A DNA stretch of 64,000 nt from Artocarpus heterophyllus. Its lineage: Eukaryota > Streptophyta > Magnoliopsida > Rosales > Moraceae. This document shows, piece by piece, positions 1 through 56,276 of this stretch; the first letter of the stretch is position 1, and every line of letters starts with the position of its first letter. The notes beneath the pieces were generated by a model, which saw only the letters and a program-made list of their open reading frames with translations, did not search any database and was not told the DNA's origin. A program made the translations under genes and the position numbers. The DNA is taken from assembly GCA_025403435.1 (NCBI GenBank), contig CM046353.1, positions 29,600,602 through 29,664,601 on the forward strand. The letters are read 5' to 3'.

Positions 1-78
1 CAGAGAAAACCACCACCTTACGATATAACAGAACACCATGCTATCAAATTGTAACTCATAGTTAAGATATCTATATTA

Positions 79-228
79 TAGGGTGTTTGGTTTTTTTTTT
101 TTTTTTGGTTCTAACCACACAGTAAAAAGCTCTCACATGCTATAGTGAAAAACAAAAAGTTGTTACAATGTAAAGCTCTCACGTGCTAGTGATTAAATTG
201 GTTCAAACCATACTTTCCAAACACCCTT
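79..228. mobile_element. Tourist-like (PIF/Harbinger) MITE, copy 1
   Basis: 150 bp bounded by TAGGGTGTTTGG and CCAAACACCCTT and flanked by TTA on both sides (76-78 and 229-231). Internal motif TAAAGCTCTCACATGCTA is shared with the copies at 44825 and 46141. Confidence 0.8.
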
Positions 229-261
229 TTAGTCATAGATCAACTTTTTTCGGAAAAAAAC

Positions 262-303
<42 letters not shown>

Positions 304-517
304 GGGGAAAAAAAAAAGAAACAAACAAACATAAACAAAAAAAGTGTTGCCTGAATTCATTATGGATCTTTAATGGTAAAAATCATCTTCTTGAGTTAAC
401 AATTGTGATACCAGACGCCACAAATAACCAAAAAAGAGACGTTTTAGGTTCTAATTGCATACCGTCCTTTAACTGCACGCTTGGAAGCAACATACTAACA
501 AACATAAAGGAACTTAC
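229..517. other. GYRA intron sequence with a CAAAA microsatellite
   Basis: An impure (CAAAA)n / poly-A tract occupies about 258-325. No supported exon is seen here on the minus strand. Confidence 0.7.
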
Positions 518-44568
<44,051 letters not shown>

Positions 44569-44824
44569 GGGAGTGTGACGTCCCTTTTTGGAGATTTCGC
44601 AGGATAAAACCGTGGCGTATTTTTCTCACTTGTTGTCTTGAAAAGACTAAAACCCTAGGAGTGAAAGGGAAAAGGTTTAGGAGGGTTCTTGCCCGCCAAT
44701 TTGAATTTTGTTGGGTTTAGGACAATTTGTCCTTTTGTAGCCATTTGGATTTTGGTTTTGCAATCAATAAAGATCAAGATTTAAAAAAATTAAGAGAAAG
44801 ACTTGTTTCACAGGTTTTGTTTTA
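44569..44824. other. GYRA 5' flank
   Basis: Sequence upstream of the start codon. No clear TATA box could be assigned. The first 250 bp separate the ATG from a MITE. Confidence 0.5.
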
Positions 44825-44990
44825 TAGGATGTTTGGAAAGGTAGCAGGAATCGTTAGTTAGAACCATTTTTATAGTAGTATATAATAGCTTTATATTGTA
44901 ATGATTTTTATATGATCACTATAGCATGTAAAAGCTTTACACTGTTAATAACTAAAAAGGCGATGGAAACTACTTTTTCCAAACAAGGGT
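44825..44990. mobile_element. Tourist-like MITE, copy 2, in the GYRA upstream region
   Basis: TAGGATGTTTGG to CCAAACAAGGGT with TTA on each side (44822-44824 and 44991-44993). Shares CATGTAAAAGCTTTACA-type internal sequence with copies 1 and 3. Confidence 0.75.
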
Positions 44991-45299
44991 TTAATATCTA
45001 GGCCAATTTAGTATTACTGTACTCTGCTGTGATTTTTAATGTGCTATAGACAAGAAGTAGGTAGGCTTTTGGTAATATTTTTCAAAGTTGTTGTGAGGAC
45101 CATAAAAATTATGGGTTGGGCCAATATGTCTAGACCTATAATGGGCTGGTCCATCCCAGCCCGTGTAAGGTCTGTATAGGCTCATAATGGGCCATCTCAC
45201 TAAAGGCTCATTATGACCCAGTTTTATTTATATATGTATGTATGTATGCATATTTAGATATATTTTTCTATGTTCATTCACGGATGAACATGGGAATAT

Positions 45300-46440
45300 A
45301 GCATTCTTTAATAAAAGGTCTCACACATCACATCATGGCGAGGTTTTTTTTATTGTAGGCATGCTTTGCTTCTTTTAAGCAGCAAAGCTAAAACATGGCA
45401 TCACATATCACATTATAATAGGCCTGGTAAGCTCTTTTTGTTTTCATTTCTTTTCTTTTCTTTTCTTTTCATTTTTTTTTATTTTTTCTCTTGTAGGCAC
45501 GCATTGTTTTGAGAAACGAAGCTGAGAATCAGATATTGAGTCTGTAGGTCATGAATTATCACATCAAAATACTATACATTTAATATATATTATTTAATAC
45601 AAATAACAATTAAATATTATTTAATATATATACATGTCATATTCACCCGTGAGTGAACATGACATTAGATTCTTCCATACACATCACATCTCAATAAGCC
45701 TTGCAAGTTCTTTTTCTTTTCTTCTCTTTTCTTTTTATTTTTTATTTTTTATTTTTTATTTTGGTAGGCATGCTTTGCTTTTGAGAAGCAAAGTTGAGAA
45801 TTAAAAACTAAATCTATAAGTCATGTATTATCACATCAAAATACTATACATTTAATATATATATATATATTTATTTATTATTTAATGCATATAAGAATAA
45901 AATATTATATAAATATATATACATGTCATATTTACTCATGATTGAATATGGCATTAGATTCCCCCTGCACATCACATTGCAATAGGCCTGGCAAGCTGTT
46001 TTTCCTTTCTTTTTTTTTTCTTTTCTTTTCATTTTTTTATTTTTTTCTTATAGGCATGCATTACTTTTGAGAAGCAAAGTTGCGAATCAGATACTGAGTT
46101 TATAGGTTATGTATTATCACATTAAAATACTATACATTTATATGGTGTTTGACAGTTAATGGTTCACATCACTTTCTCAGTTATAAACAATGTAAAGCTC
46201 TTACATGTTATACTAACAATTAAAAAAATTGCTATAGTGTAAAACTCTCATATGCTACAATAAAAACAGTTCTAAGCAACGATTCTCACCACCCTGCCAA
46301 ACACCCTATTAATATAAATATATATATTATTTAATACATAAAAGAATTAAATATTATATAATATATACATGCTATATTTATCTATGAGTGAACATGGCAT
46401 TAGATTCTCCCTATGCAATTATAAAGGGGTGCGCCTAATA
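45300..46440. repeat. About 290-bp tandem repeat array
   Basis: The block CATTAGATT, CACATCACAT, ATAGGCCTGGCAAG, a T/C-rich tract, GTAGGCATGC, GAGAAGCAAAG, TATTATCACAT, ATACTATACATTTA recurs. Starts of the shared word GRCATTAGAT are at 45661, 45951 and 46396; the last unit is longer because of the MITE at 46141. Earlier, more diverged units begin near 45300 and 45400. Confidence 0.8.
46141..46308. mobile_element. Tourist-like MITE, copy 3, inside the tandem array
   Basis: TATGGTGTTTG to CCAAACACCCTA with TTA on both sides (46138-46140 and 46309-46311). Internal GTAAAGCTCTTACATG matches copy 1. Confidence 0.85.
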
Positions 46441-46812
46441 TAGAAGCTCAAAAGGAAGGCTTGCAATGTGCAAAGCTAAGACTTTAAGTCTTCAATGAAT
46501 TGTCTAATCAAATCACATTTGAAAGAAAAAATTAATAAAAGATTTAAAAAAATAACTTTTTTACCTATAAATAAACATAGAAAATTCACAAAGGTACTCA
46601 TTCAACAAACTTATCAAATCTTACGTATTGTCTACTTTTTTAGTTTACTTAGAGTTCTTCAGAAAAGGAAAAAAAAAACTTGAAGGTATAATTTATTTCA
46701 TTTGTTGTTCATTAATTTTGTATTGTTATAAGTTAATTTTATTATGTAATTATTTTTATTTAATTTTTATTAATAGTGTTACGTTAATTTATTGTTATTT
46801 TTTGGTGAAGCT

Positions 46813-48808
46813 ATGGTGCATCACATAGAGGGAGAGCCAACGTTTTGAATCTGATAATCAGCGAAGAAGAACAATTTAATGATCCATTTGAAGAAATTTG
46901 AGTTGAATTACTATCTTAAGTTGGTGGCTCGTTTGAAGTGACTCATAAAGGCAAAAGGAAAGTGCAACGAACTTCACCAGTTTGAAGTTATTTTAATCTA
47001 GTAACACGTACAGACGAGAATGGTGTAATAAAAGAATGTGTAATTTGCAAAGTGTGAAATAAGACTACACAGGTAAATCCTCTTTTGCCACTGGTCACTT
47101 AGAAAGGCACCGCAAAAAGTGTGAAGCTAAGCATGTTGTCGGTGGTGTTGATTGTCGTCAACAAACGCCTCAATTAGTGCTACCAATTGGTCATATGACC
47201 AACAAAGAGCTAGAGAATGGCACGCTAGATTTGTGGCTAGTGCTTAACAGCCAATTAGTCCTACCGATGATCCAGCCTTTGAGGAGTACATTCAAAATGC
47301 TTATAATCCACAATATAAGCGTGTTTCAAGAACTACCACAAGAGCTGACCCTATGGAAGTTTTTCATTCAATAAGTGAAAATTTAGTAACTGAATTTAGT
47401 TCATTCATTACATCTGTTGTATGCACATCTAATTTGTGGGAATGTCGTTTCAAAAGTAGTTATATCTATGTAACTGCACATTATGTGGATAAAGATTGGT
47501 CTTTTCAAAAAAGATTAATTGCTTTTCGACCAATGCCTTATCCGCATGATGCTAAGGCCATTCATGATGCCATCATAGAAGTTTTAGACTTTTATGGCAA
47601 TAAAGAAAAGGTTTTGAGTATCACATTTGATAATGCATCTGCTAATACTACTGCTATTAACATTTTCAAGACAACTTTGAGACCACAACATGGCAAAACA
47701 CTTTTTCACTAAAGATGTGCTTGTCATATTATTAACTTGCGTGTTCAAGATGGCAAGAATTTTTTTCAAGGTTATTTGGAAAATATTCAAATAGCCTTGG
47801 CATAACAAGTTTTGGCTTTCGAATTGAAGAGTTTACTAAATTTTGCAAGACAGCAAGCATGAAACCCAAAAAAATTCCAATTGACGCGAGACATTGATGG
47901 AATTCAACATATTTTGATGCTGAACGCATGCCTACCATACAAAGAGGTCATAACTGCAAATTACAACTTGAAGAATCCAACTGAGCCGCTTTAAGAATTT
48001 GATTAGCAAATTGCTTCTTGCTTCTACAATTTTTGAAGGTTTTTTATGAAGCCACTCTCAAACACTCAGGTGTGTACTATCCTACCTCTCCTCATACATT
48101 ACATAAGTTATACAACATTGCTACAACCTTCGATATGCATAGAGATTTTGACATGTTTAGGGAATCTATTGAGTTCATGGAACAAAAATTCAAAAAATAT
48201 TGAGAGACAATATTCTTAAGGATATAGGGGAAAAACTAAGGGTGCATTCTGACATCATAACCATTCAAAATGTACAAGCAAAAGTTAACAACATATTCGC
48301 TGCATATAATGAAAAATATGGAGGAGGCCAAATAGTATCCCCTACACCTTTAGCGAGTACTACATCTGTACCATATGGTTCTTCATAGGAAAGTATGATT
48401 AGATTAGCTACACCAGATTTGGTTTCGGTGTATCATCTGCATCTTTAACACATAGTGAATTGGAAATCTATTTTGAAAAAATTTCCCAGCATTCATTTTT
48501 GATGAGCAAGTTAGTGGTCATGATTAGAATAAGTTTTATCTTTTGTCATTTTAGAGATCACAGTCAAGAACTTTTCCTATGCCCTCTAGAATGGCTCGTG
48601 ATATACTAATCATACCAGTGTCCACATTGCAAGTGAACAAGTATCTAGTTGCAGTGGTAGAGTACTTGATGAACAGTGTGCACATATAAGTGACAATATT
48701 CTAGGAGTAGTAATGTGTGTTAAAGATTGGAAGGATGCTCGTAGAAGAAGCTAAAAAGTTCAAGATTATTAGGTTGATGACTTTGAAAATTTAGATATTT
48801 CTAATACT
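46813..48808 (+). pseudogene. hAT transposase pseudogene
   Basis: A BED zinc finger is split over two frames: ECVICK (near 47034) and FATGHLERHRKKCEAKH (near 47080). The RNase H-like core gives CTSNLWECRFKSSYIYVTAH, FRPMPYPHDAKAIHDAI and LSITFDNASANTTAINIFK (47353-47712), followed by CACHIINLRVQDG. FYEATLKHSGVYYPTSPHTL is near 48045. The C-terminal dimerisation part reads IASEQVSSCSGRVLDEQ and VCVKDWKDARRRS (48629-48754). Many stops and shifts make it dead. Confidence 0.88.
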
Positions 48809-49369
48809 CCCACTAAGAGTAATATGTTGTAATTATGAATAATATTTATTTTTTATTTATGTTTTGTTTTTTTAGTAATTTTGTAAACATCTTATATATA
48901 ATTATCTCGATTGTACTCTTTTTTTCTTACCAAAGTTTTGTCCCACTGGGTTTCCTTTGAAAGGTTTTTAAGGGGACAATCGTAAATAAAAGATCCCTTT
49001 TTTTATGTTTCCATTGATTATTTAAATTTTTATATTTGTTAACTTGTTTAAAAATTCAAAAATAAAAAGTAAAAATAAGAAAATTTGAAAATTATATGCT
49101 TAGATGGGCTGGCCATTCAAACCCAATGATGGGCCAAGATGGGCTTGAATGGGCCAGCTTATTCAAGGCCTATAGCACGGCCTAGCCTGGTTCACGTAAA
49201 ATTGGCCCATGGTGTAGGCTGGGCCAAGGTAATTCTAATATGGGCCGGCCCAACCCGGTCCACAAAATTCGTGGGCTGGGCCAGGCCGAGCCACAGCTCA
49301 CGTGGGCCTAAGGAGAACGGGTCGGGCTAGGGTGGGCCGGCCTATCCTTGCATCTCCACAGGGGCCCAT

Positions 49370-52300
49370 TAAGTATGATAAGTTAGATACATAAGACCTA
49401 TTCATAATAAAGCATAATCAGCTCATGCATGTTTTTATAAATGTTTTAAAATTTGTTTTACAAGAATATGTTTCCGACTTGCTAAGAGAAAGCACTCATG
49501 ATATGTTCATGTTGTAGGTAAGTTTTAGCAACTTGTGATCGACAATGACGAGCAGTGGACGGATAGTAGAGATGGATATGGATACAGCTTACTAATGTAT
49601 CTTCTGTAATAGTTTTAAAATGAGTATATAAGAATTTATAAGTAATTTTATGCATGTATAGTTTAAAACTGAGGTTGTAACTATACAAAATTTATCTAGA
49701 TTACTTTAAGATGACTATGTTGCAACATGTATAAATGAAAAGTTTAAACGAGTTAATTTTAGTAACATTTAATTATAAAAATGTTTTTAAAAGATTCACT
49801 TTAATTAAGGAATTGTTTTAAGGAAACTAATTTAAGTAATTTAGTATTATTTAAAAAAATGTTCCGCAAAATTAGTACTTTATGATAAGATAAGAATAAG
49901 AACTTGATTATGTAGTTAAGTAACGGCTACGTAGGAAGGGTCGTAACAATTTTAAAGGAATTTGTGGAGGCTTTTTTTTTTTAATTTCCCCTTCCCCTTT
50001 AAATTTTCTTTATATTTGTATTTGAATGACATGATGAAAAAAATATTCACATGAGTTGTTGGCATATGGATTGCTTTAGCATGGAGGTATTGTAAAGTTG
50101 AAAGAAAAGCAAATCAAATTATTTAGTTGAATGTTACTAGACAGAATGAGGTTTTTTGCTAAGAAAAAAATGAGGTGACACGGTGACACATTTTGAAAAA
50201 TGAGGGGAAAAATAACATAAGTGACACAATTTAGGGAGAAATATAAAAATATGTGATAAATAATGTCCAAAAGCTAAAAGAGTTGGATGGAAGGGTATAC
50301 TTTTTAATATAATAAAGTTTGAGGAAATTAAGTGATATATTTTGTTGGGGCTCTTTTGTAGAAGGCTTGTGGACGTGGATATTATGGGCTTCATGGGCTC
50401 TCTTTATTTGGTCAATTTGGCTTCTTGTCAGGTGTTGGGTGTAATACTTTTTGTGTCAATGAGTCTAAGGAAAAAGATTCAGGTGTTGTGAGTGGTTGAA
50501 GTGAGGGCCTTGGCAAGTGTTAGTGATGGCCCTAGCTCGGTCAAACTAGACTTGAGTAGCTCTGAGGACAGTCAATGTCCATGGGTGAGACTCATTATGA
50601 TTCCAGCTTCGATTTGTTGAAGATGATGACCAAAAGAGGGGTCTAAGTGAATAAATTGCGTGGGAGAAAAATGTGAATACTTTGTGGAGGAATCCTTGCT
50701 TTGTTGGTTGGGATGTGTTAGGACCTGACAAACAAAACAAACAGTATTTTGTCTGCATAGAATACATTAATGGTATCCTGTCTAAATAATAACCAAATAT
50801 AAATACTGTGTAAACTAAAAGTACAGAAATTTAAAAGGTGAACACAACGATATGGTTCTTTAAGGTGACCGAAATCTCTTGTGAGAGAAAATCATGGGTA
50901 CTACTCACTCCAGAGATAAGAATGATCCATTAATATTGAATTATGATTACAACGACTAGAATTATAAGAAAGCCTAGAATCCTATGCTAATGTTGAAGCC
51001 CACGATATGTCTTTCTATGACTCTTCTTCCTTTTGACTCCTCATCTTACTCCTAGTTGACTTTGCGTGCCTTTTGTCCAACTAACGCACTCCTAGCCTAC
51101 AATCCACAAACAACTTCTCCTCGGACTTTTTGCATTGGAACAAATGCACTAAGATGAACACAGGGTTGAGAGTATTATGTTGAACTCTAAAAACTCTAAG
51201 GTTTTTTTACTCTGGTTTTCTCTCACTTGGAAGCTCTATCTCGGAAGCCACAAGTTGGCCTCTTTAAATTAGCCAACCCCACGTATAGGAAGTGTCTAGA
51301 TACATCTACTAAATTCTAGAGTCGGATCACAACTAATCTAACTTGAAATCTATATTTAATAGCTCAAAATGAGTAAGACTTATGCTAAATTGAATTTTTG
51401 AAAATGAGATGCAAATAGTGCGCAATCTTCTAGGGTGTTGCCACATAGGCGATCTTCAATAATTGTATTTACGTGTTGCCAAAAAAGCTGCAATTTTTAA
51501 ATGATTTAAAACTGCAGGTGAAATCTATTAGTTCCTCTATTTAAATGTCAAATATAATTTGATTCTTTTAGGAAAAATCCCTATAAAAACTCCTAGATTG
51601 AGTTAAGCTAATTAATAAATGAACCTTGACTCATTTAAGTACAAATTAGCTTAACCAATATTTGAACTTAAATAATAAGAAATTTTGGAGCACAAATTTG
51701 AATTTAAAACACACAACCTCCAGCCAACAAGATACAGATTATCCTCAGAATATTCCATGTTTAAATTAAAGCACAAAATTCAAATTAAACTTCAAAATTC
51801 AAAGTTGATTTGCCACACAAGCAACCAAAAAAACTAGATAAAATTGATTTGAAAATCAAACACTCCAAATCTGGTATAACACAATCACATTATCAACAAA
51901 CACAACTAGCTAAGAAATATGAAATTTGAACTACACAAAATCTGGAATCTTGAAGAGAATAAACTTATCTATCAAGCCACCAATCAATCAACTTTAAATT
52001 CAAATAAAATATCTACATTTTGGCAAACTTTTGCTGGGAAAATCACCACGAAACTCCACATAGCATCCTAAGAAGTCAACAAGCAAACATGTAAAATTGT
52101 ACATGCGCAAGGGTCAAACTCTAATAAGATGTTCATGTTGGGCATTGTTGTATGGTTGAGAGAGTTAATGGTTTCCTAATAGTTCTTGGAGTGAGGCAAT
52201 TTCTAAAGAATTTATAGTCTTGTCAAGGGGGTTTTCTTCAAAAAGTGATTCTGGTCTTTAGGTTGGTTCAGGTGAAGTCGTCTTAAGGGAATGAGATGAG

Positions 52301-53930
52301 TTTTGAGTGGAGTATGTCGGCTTCGATTGGTGGCTCTTTATTGTTGGTGAAATAGGATACCATTCTGGTGCTAGTTTCTCCCTAAGAAACCAGGTGGTGG
52401 TTGAATTCCTTTTTTTTTTGGAGGACATAATGAGTAGTGAAGAGTTGGTAGTTGATGAGAAAATAGTACGTGTGTGTTATGGGTTGTGTTAATGTTGTTA
52501 GAATTGTTATGAATGATGGCCAGATGGTTAGGTATTTATAGGCCAAAGAGGATCCCTTTATTATCTCATGGTTAGACTTGGTTGAGAACGTTTCTATTTA
52601 GGTTGAAGGGTGTTTTAGGATGGATTTCTAATGGAGGTCTAGAATGACAACACAAAGGAGGGAGAATTCCCTCCAAAAGTTCAAAAAGGTCAACTTAGAC
52701 ATTGGGAGTTGAGTTGATGACTCTCTCAGACCTTCAGGCACACTACCATTCCGTTTTTGGAGGCCTGCAAAAGGATTTCTGTAGTTTCAGCTAATGTTTT
52801 GCGTTTGTTTATAAGGTTTAGACTTGGAAAAAGTACTTCAGATTTGACCTAGCTAATAGAAAAAATAAAGGTTTTGGTTATATGTGATAAAGGCATGTTG
52901 GCCAGGTCAAGTGAGCTATATAGTTCATGCATCATGATTGGTCCAAGTGGACTACTTGGCTCAGGTAGGCTGACTGGGATGAAGATATTATCTAGTTTAG
53001 GTGGGTTTTTCTTATGGACTGGGCTAGGATATCTTAATTGGGATTCCTTCCGAGATTGGGGTAAGGCTTATAAATGGGTTTTTATTATAATTTGGTCCAC
53101 ACTTATTTTATCTTGATTCTAATTAGACTCTTCACCTCCAAAGTGAGCCAAAAAAACCTAATTGGATGGACCAAATAAGCTACTCAAGCTTTTTGGCATT
53201 ATAAACTACGATCACTTAGGGAACCACACCTTGAGGCTTGGGTCCACGTACCTTACCTTGGGCCATATCATGAGATCTGAATTAGGCTTGAACCTTGCTA
53301 AAAAACAGGTATCAATACATTTTAAAAATCAAGGCAAATGTGAAAATATTATAAAACTATAGGAAAGAAATTAGAGATTTATTTAATTAAAAATAAATAT
53401 AATTCTCAACTTTCTCCTTTTAGGAAACAAGGGATCAAATTTCCATAAAATAATCAAATATGAAGCTTGGGTGATTATGTGCAAAGAGCACAATTAATAT
53501 TCTTATATAAATACAAATTAATCACACACCATCTGATACATTTGCAAAACTTAAATCTACACATGTTTCTTAATCTTAGGTCATGTTTAGAATGACTTAA
53601 TATAAGTTGTTTCGACTTATTCAGTCCAAAAACTACTTTTTGACCTACTCGGATGGACAAGTTGTTTAAGTATGGTTTTTATAAACGAGCATTTCTATTT
53701 AACCTGATGGGGTTATAACCTCAATACTAATAAAACAGTAGGAGCAAGTCAAAAAATACATTGCATATTAGATTAAGACCTATAGTTTGTAAGTAGTGGG
53801 GTTTTTGTAAATAACGGAGTTATAACTCCATAAGGATAATAAATGCTTAATTGAATATAATTTTCTAATTAGTTTTCTCATATTTCCTTGCTTAATTCTT
53901 GATTATTTGTATTTTAATTGCGGTTTTTAT
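49370..53930. other. Unassigned AT-rich DNA
   Basis: No host exon, transposon protein or flanking repeat pair was recognised. Short open frames here have no recognisable text. Confidence 0.5.
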
Positions 53931-55390
53931 GTCTTGTAGATATTTGAAGGTAAAGAGATGAGAACAGGATGAGAATTGAAGATTTGGAGTCTAAGAAGTC
54001 CTTTTATTCATTTTAGAAGATATTGGGAACAAAGTTACAATTTTGAGAAATTAAAGGACAAAATTAGCCAATTCCAGCTAAAGGAGGCCGTGCCTCAGCA
54101 AGGAAAAGGCTTGCAGCCATGCTAAAGCACAGAGGCTATTTACCCCCTGCAAGCATCAGTTTGTGTGGCCGTGCCAATCAACCTGTAGGCGCGTAGCCAC
54201 GAGCGAATACACGCACCCCTCTTTGCAGAAGCCAAATCTAGAGCCCTAAACCTATGTTGCGTACGGCTAGGAGGGAAATGCAGCGCCCCTGCATGTCCCT
54301 CCATCCTTAGCTCGGTCTTTGTCATTAAATTGGTCCAAAGTTACTCGTTTTCAACCCTTAATTGCCAAACCTATAAATACCCAATCTTAGAACACAAAAC
54401 AAATTAGTTTTTCATAGTTTTCCCTTAGTTTTCTTAGTCTTAGGGGACAAAGAAAAAAATAAGAAAAAAGGGAGAGCTCAAGTAGAGGCTATGGAGAGCC
54501 ATTTGCGTAGATGGATGTCCAACACCAAACTCGTTCTTTTCTTTATTCTTTTATCCTTTTCTTTTTTCAATTACGTTATTTTAGTTTTGTTTTGATTAAA
54601 GGGAAATTTAAAACCCTAAATATGACGATACGATTAATTTATAGAATTGTTTTCTAGTTTTTCAATTGAGATTATTTATGTTCTTCCATAATAATTGTTC
54701 ATAATTATTTTCTTGTTTGATTTGGGCACGCAATTAAATAGGACTTCAATTTAAGTTATTGCTGGATTGCAATGCTTGATCTATAATTATCTTGTTATTC
54801 TAATCATTTTAGCGAATTATAGTCATTGATTATGGTCGATTTTTCGTATGATCGCATGTAAAACATAACCTAAGTTAAATGATTCGAGCTTGCATGATTG
54901 TTGCCTTAATCAACCTATCTTTCTCATCTTAATGCTTCCATTAGATTAAATCTAGAGTGTTTGTTCTAGGTTATTTAATGGAAAGGCGTTTAATATAGTG
55001 TTTGTCTTATTAAATCTATACAGTAAGAAAAGATTGGGATAATAGAGCTTGTTAGTATCTATGGTTGGTAGTTTCAATAGAAGATTGGAAATAATTTTGT
55101 AATTAATTTTATAGTAATTAATTTTATAGTTATTGTTTAATGGTGGCAAATAAGCCTTTAACCAATTTTATCGTCATTATTTTATCTTATTTTAATTTTT
55201 TTTTGTTTTCTTTTATTCAATTATTTAATTAAAATAAAAAATTCCCCATCTTTTATTTACTTTTATTGTGTCTTATGTTAGTGTCATTAACTAAATAATC
55301 CTCTATGGAAACAACCCTTGCTCATCACTATATAGAATAACGACATATTATTAGCAGGGATTAATTTGGTGCTTTCCTCGAGGCATACCA
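53930..55390 (+). repeat. Gypsy LTR (Tat/Athila-like), copy A
   Basis: Contains a TATA box in CCTATAAATACCC near 54370 and is followed by GGCACTGTTGTCAGAGATTG (55399-55418), resembling the tRNA-Asp-type primer site of Tat/Athila elements. A homologous copy begins near 63340. Left boundary approximate. Confidence 0.6.
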
Positions 55391-56271
55391 AATTAAGGCA
55401 CTGTTGTCAGAGATTGTGTCTAATTAATTTGTTTGCTTGTTTTTGTTAGTTTTAATTAACTTTTCTTTTGTGTCTTTAATTTTTCTTTTTGCATTTGTTT
55501 TGTGTGAAGTACTTTGAATTGTCACATCGACAGGTCCTTACAAGTTTTTCCGAACAAGACTCGAAGCCATTCCATATTGCATAGTGGAAATACAAAGATT
55601 TGCGTATCCAATTTCCATATCAAGGGTTCTCAAAGGAGTGGCAACTATAATTCTTCCTCGACCACTTATGTATGACAACAAGATGTTGAGTTGAAAGGGG
55701 CAACGACACCATCTTTGTAACAATCTACTTTTTTGAGCTGTTACTTAACTTGCTTAAACATCATTTCTTAATCATAATATTACTTGCGAGTAAGAAAATA
55801 TAGAGTAATTTTTTAAAAAAGACATACTTAAAACTGTTGTGACTTCAGTTGCAACATAAACTAAAACATAAGTACTAAACTAACTCTGTAGTCATTTAAA
55901 ACATTTAATAAAACCATATCTTTTCAAATTCTTTTCATAAAGCATTTCTTATAATATATTTCTTTAACCATTTACTTTTTAAAACTTTTAAGAAATCTCT
56001 TGAAAACAACGAAAACTTTTTTCTTAAAAACATGGAAGTCAACTGTAGCGGTATCTATAGCCTAACGTTTTCATTTGTCGTATCATATCATCGAGCTCTT
56101 TAACTGATCATACTGGTCTTCTGGAGCACTATCTACAACATGAAGAACTTGTAATAAGCTTTTGCTTAATAAGTTCAAACTAATCCTACAAATCATAAAA
56201 ACATTCATCATAAAACTTTTCTCTTAAAACCTTTCTTTAAAGGGAAGACATTTCTTGTAAACATCTTTCAT
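55391..56271. other. Gypsy leader and unassigned DNA
   Basis: The first 300 bases look like the untranslated leader of the gypsy LTR element. From about 55720 the texture changes to AACATTTCTT-rich sequence that continues beyond the solo LTR. Confidence 0.4.
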
Positions 56272-56276
56272 GAAAC

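Larger units (their letters stand above)
45105..49366 (+). mobile_element. Decayed hAT transposon region
   Basis: GGGCC/GGCCC-rich stretches at 45105-45215 and 49105-49355 flank a broken hAT transposase gene; such GC-rich subterminal repeats are typical of plant hAT elements. The exact TIRs and 8-bp duplication could not be fixed. A tandem array and a MITE lie in its left half. Confidence 0.6.

Noticed and set aside
440..505. A possible GYRA exon 23 after a GCAG acceptor on the minus strand (VKGRYAIRT)
   Set aside because: It meets a stop codon after nine residues and does not match the next conserved pinwheel blade.
45300..46440. CRISPR-like array
   Set aside because: The repeats are about 290 bp, diverged and adjacent, without regular unique spacers; this is a plant genome.
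49370..53930. Several short open frames (for example at 50137, 52307, 52874, 53162)
   Set aside because: None shows recognisable domains, splice-supported extension or biased composition; they fit chance frames in AT-rich DNA.
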